This document shows positions 61,679 through 64,000 of a stretch of DNA of 64,000 nt, one piece after another (positions within the stretch are counted from its first letter, which is position 1; each line of letters begins with the position of its first letter). The stretch is taken from positions 372,001-436,000 of the forward strand of contig CP082962.1 in NCBI GenBank assembly GCA_021730285.1, written 5' to 3'. The position numbers and the translations under genes are program-made. The notes below the pieces were generated by a model that worked only from the letters and a program-made list of their open reading frames with translations, had not been told where the DNA came from and searched no databases. This DNA comes from Desulfovibrio sp. JY. Its GTDB lineage: Bacteria; Desulfobacterota; Desulfovibrionia; Desulfovibrionales; Desulfovibrionaceae.

Positions 61679-64000
61679 CGGGTTTGCCAGACCTGGCGCA
61701 GGGGGAGCGGGCTTCCCGAGAGCCACAGCCGCATGGGCTCGCCCGTCTCGGACCGCTGGCCAACGGTCGTGGGCGAGGTATCGGCGGCGATGGACGGCAA
61801 GGCGGCGGCGTCGAGCAACACTTCGATGCGCATGGGATATTTGGCGTTGGAGCGGATGGACGCGCCCGGCCCCGACAACTCGCAGCCCACGAACAGGATG
61901 TGCACGGGCGTCTCGAACCGCACTTCCCGCAGCACCCCCTCGTAGGTCGAAGAGACATCCAACGGGCCGCGTTCGGAAAAATCCAGGAACACGCGGCGGG
62001 CGTCGATAGCGTTTATGCCGTAGAACACCCGGGCATAATTGGGCTTGTCCGTGCGCAGGGCCGGGTAGATCATGGCCCGCACGCCCTTTATGGGAAGCTC
62101 GGAAGCGAAGACGTATTCGGCCAGGCAGGGACGGTCCTCCAGACAGGTCAGGGCGTCGCCCAGGATGTTGAGGTTGTCCCGGCGGACCATGTTGTAAAGG
62201 TTGAAGTCCTTGGGCGTGAACCGGGGCGAGAGGTGGACGAGGCCCTCGCCGCCGGGATTGAGCTCCACCAGGGCCCCGGCCGGCACGGACAACGGGATGG
62301 GCAGGGTCTTCCCGCCCAGGCGCACCACCGGCCGGGAAGTCGCGCCGGTATAGGCCAGCCCGCGCACGGGCCAGGGCGTCGTCGCCGCCACGGCGGCCGT
62401 TTCCTCCCGCCCCTGGGGCAGGGAAAGGGCCGCGTCGGCAAGCCGGGCGTCGTAAAGGTAAAAGGCCGGCGCGCCGTCCGGATCGCGGAGAACCGCCACC
62501 GGCGGCAGGCCGGGATGGGCGGCCACGAACCGTTCCCTGTCGGCAGCCGACTGCCAGGAAAGAGTCCCTCCCCCTTGCGGATGCCGGGCATCGTCGGCGC
62601 TAAAGACATGCAGGACTTCGCCGCCAAGGGTTTGTTCCCCGGCTTTCCAGGGCGCAAGCCGCGTGTGGGCGGCGATGTTGCGCAGCACGGCCGGGGCCGC
62701 CTCGCCGGGAGTGTCACCGGCCTCGCCGTCGACGCGAAAAGACAGACGCTCCAGGTCGATGGAGGCCGCGTAATGGCCCGGCACGAATTCCAGGCGCACG
62801 TAAAGCGGCTGGTCCGAACGCGGCCAGGGGACGGTCGCGGCCGTGGGCAGCTTGGCCGTTCCCGTGGCTCCGGGCTGGCCGTAGGCCGGGTTGGCCGCGA
62901 CGAATTTCGCGTAATCGATGTCCGCGACCAGCGTCATCCTGTCCGGGTCCTGGCCGGCCAAAAGTCGCAGCCGGGCATCGGGACGCATAACGCGGATCTT
63001 GCCGCGCATGACCGCGTCGAAGCGCACGGCCACGGACCGACAGCGCGCCCCGGGAGCCGAGACAAGCTTCCAGGTGGCCCGGCCGGGTGCGTCGAGGCTG
63101 AATTGCGACAGGGCGTGGAGCCGGTAATCCGGAGCCACGTTGTGGGCCTGCCACACGGTTTCGTAAAACCGCAGCGTGGTGAAATCATCGGCATAGACGT
63201 CGGCGCCGCCCGGCGAGGCCATCAGCGGGGCCTGGCCGACCACGCCGCCCCGGAAAAAAAGCACCACCTCGTCGTCCTGGGGCATGTCCTCCACGAGGGT
63301 CAGCCCCGGCGGCACGAAGTCGCCCTTGCCGATGACATAAAAAAACTTGCGATAGCCCTGCCCGGCCACGTCGCCGAAAAAGCGGTAGGCCCCGTGCAGC
63401 TCCCGCTCCAGGATGACCTTTTTGGCCCGGTTGGACGCGAACATGACGGAGTCCGCATCCTGCTTGTGCAACAGCAGATACCGGGCCCAGCGCTGGGCGT
63501 TGTGCTGCCAGCTCCGGTACAGGGCCGCGTACTGGAGATTCGGGCCGAGGATAAAAAGGATGCCGGCAAGGCCTAGGGCCAGGGTCAGGGCCCGGTAGGC
63601 CCGGCTTCCCGGAGCGAGCCCCTGGCCGATGACGGCGCGGGAAAGCGTCATGGCCCCGGCCCCGGCCAGCAGCAGCACGGCATAGAGCAGCCCGACCAGA
63701 TACTTGGCCGTGATCTGGGTCTGCACATTGATGACAAAGGCGGCCAGGGTGGGCACCGCGCACCAGACCAGGAACAGCCCCAGATTCCGGCCGGCCTTCC
63801 CCCGCCAGCGCCAGACCAGGCCGGCCAGCATGAAAAGGGCCACCCCGCCGGTGCCGGCGAAATCCGAATCCCGGAAATAGAGCGTGATTTCCCGAAACGC
63901 CTTGGCCACGCGGTAGAAATCGAAGGCGTGGCCGCCGCTGTGGTAAAACGTGTAATAGGCCACGAGCTGGCCCTTGACCTGGGGCAGGTAGAAAAGCGCG
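61675..64000 (-). CDS. Membrane glycosyltransferase-like protein, C-terminal part
   Basis: At least 774 residues; the frame is open to the window edge, so the N terminus is missing. The visible part starts with several membrane helices (TGGVALFMLAGLVWRW; YLVGLLYAVLLLAGAGAM; LALGLAGILFILGPNLQYA), as in the C-terminal half of GT-C/PMT-type (family 39) glycosyltransferases. About 560 residues of soluble, probably periplasmic, sequence follow. The soluble part is unrecognised. The TAG stop lies within the right end of the MITE-like element. Confidence 0.6.
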   Translation of the reverse strand, partial: ALFYLPQVKGQLVAYYTFYHSGGHAFDFYRVAKAFREITLYFRDSDFAGTGGVALFMLAGLVWRWRGKAGRNLGLFLVWCAVPTLAAFVINVQTQITAKYLVGLLYAVLLLAGAGAMTLSRAVIGQGLAPGSRAYRALTLALGLAGILFILGPNLQYAALYRSWQHNAQRWARYLLLHKQDADSVMFASNRAKKVILERELHGAYRFFGDVAGQGYRKFFYVIGKGDFVPPGLTLVEDMPQDDEVVLFFRGGVVGQAPLMASPGGADVYADDFTTLRFYETVWQAHNVAPDYRLHALSQFSLDAPGRATWKLVSAPGARCRSVAVRFDAVMRGKIRVMRPDARLRLLAGQDPDRMTLVADIDYAKFVAANPAYGQPGATGTAKLPTAATVPWPRSDQPLYVRLEFVPGHYAASIDLERLSFRVDGEAGDTPGEAAPAVLRNIAAHTRLAPWKAGEQTLGGEVLHVFSADDARHPQGGGTLSWQSAADRERFVAAHPGLPPVAVLRDPDGAPAFYLYDARLADAALSLPQGREETAAVAATTPWPVRGLAYTGATSRPVVRLGGKTLPIPLSVPAGALVELNPGGEGLVHLSPRFTPKDFNLYNMVRRDNLNILGDALTCLEDRPCLAEYVFASELPIKGVRAMIYPALRTDKPNYARVFYGINAIDARRVFLDFSERGPLDVSSTYEGVLREVRFETPVHILFVGCELSGPGASIRSNAKYPMRIEVLLDAAALPSIAADTSPTTVGQRSETGEPMRLWLSGSPLPLRQVWQTR

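Overview
The window is a GC-rich bacterial chromosome segment. Its gene content points to a sulfate-reducing Desulfovibrio-type organism (Desulfobacterota): a C4 zinc-binding S14, a DUF4911 gene, a MASE3-type sensor kinase, many two-component and chemotaxis genes and sigma-54 promoters. This placement is inferred from gene families; no rRNA or tRNA gene is visible to anchor it.

1-10,806 (minus strand): one continuous str-S10-spc ribosomal superoperon, rpsL-rpsG-fusA-tuf-rpsJ-rplC-rplD-rplW-rplB-rpsS-rplV-rpsC-rplP-rpmC-rpsQ-rplN-rplX-rplE-rpsN-rpsH (rpsH cut by the window edge). A textbook sigma-70 promoter at 10,714-10,742 drives it. A small outer-membrane barrel gene with its own terminator lies upstream.

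11,400-24,000: a small coiled-coil gene, a Ser/Thr-rich protein with 27-residue repeats behind a sigma-54 promoter, a permuted NlpC/P60-like enzyme, the complete branched-chain amino-acid ABC operon livK-H-M-G-F, purU, a TPR gene, an RRM RNA-binding protein with a long leader, and a UDP-galactopyranose-mutase-like flavoprotein.

24,000-44,200: an M24 peptidase overlapping a DUF4911 gene, an orphan receiver-Hpt protein convergent with a CheY-like receiver, a radical SAM protein, a DASS anion transporter, TatD nuclease, a MscS-cNMP channel coupled to a polytopic protein, an old yellow enzyme, an AlgI/AlgX-like O-acetylation pair, thpR, a second sigma-54-driven gene, uspA, hisC-cmk and a DUF362 ferredoxin protein.

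44,300-59,200: a chemoreceptor, two small exported proteins, a peroxiredoxin with a His-rich tail, an acyltransferase, a ThDP enzyme, murI, a TPR lipoprotein, and a large MASE3-GAF-PAS histidine kinase overlapping a receiver-PAS-GGDEF regulator.

59,250-64,000: a visibly less GC-rich stretch with an AbrB-type protein, a BTAD regulator, a RhiA-like protein and a small unknown protein, all on the minus strand. A 108-bp AT-rich MITE-like element lies next, and then the 3' part of a large membrane glycosyltransferase-like gene.

The most striking non-coding signal is a family of about 165-bp composite elements: two different long hairpins joined by a conserved linker. There are five full copies and one half copy, all at gene 3' ends. 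They look like duplicated bidirectional terminators or REP/BIME-type repeats. In one copy the stop codon of a regulator gene lies inside the hairpin.
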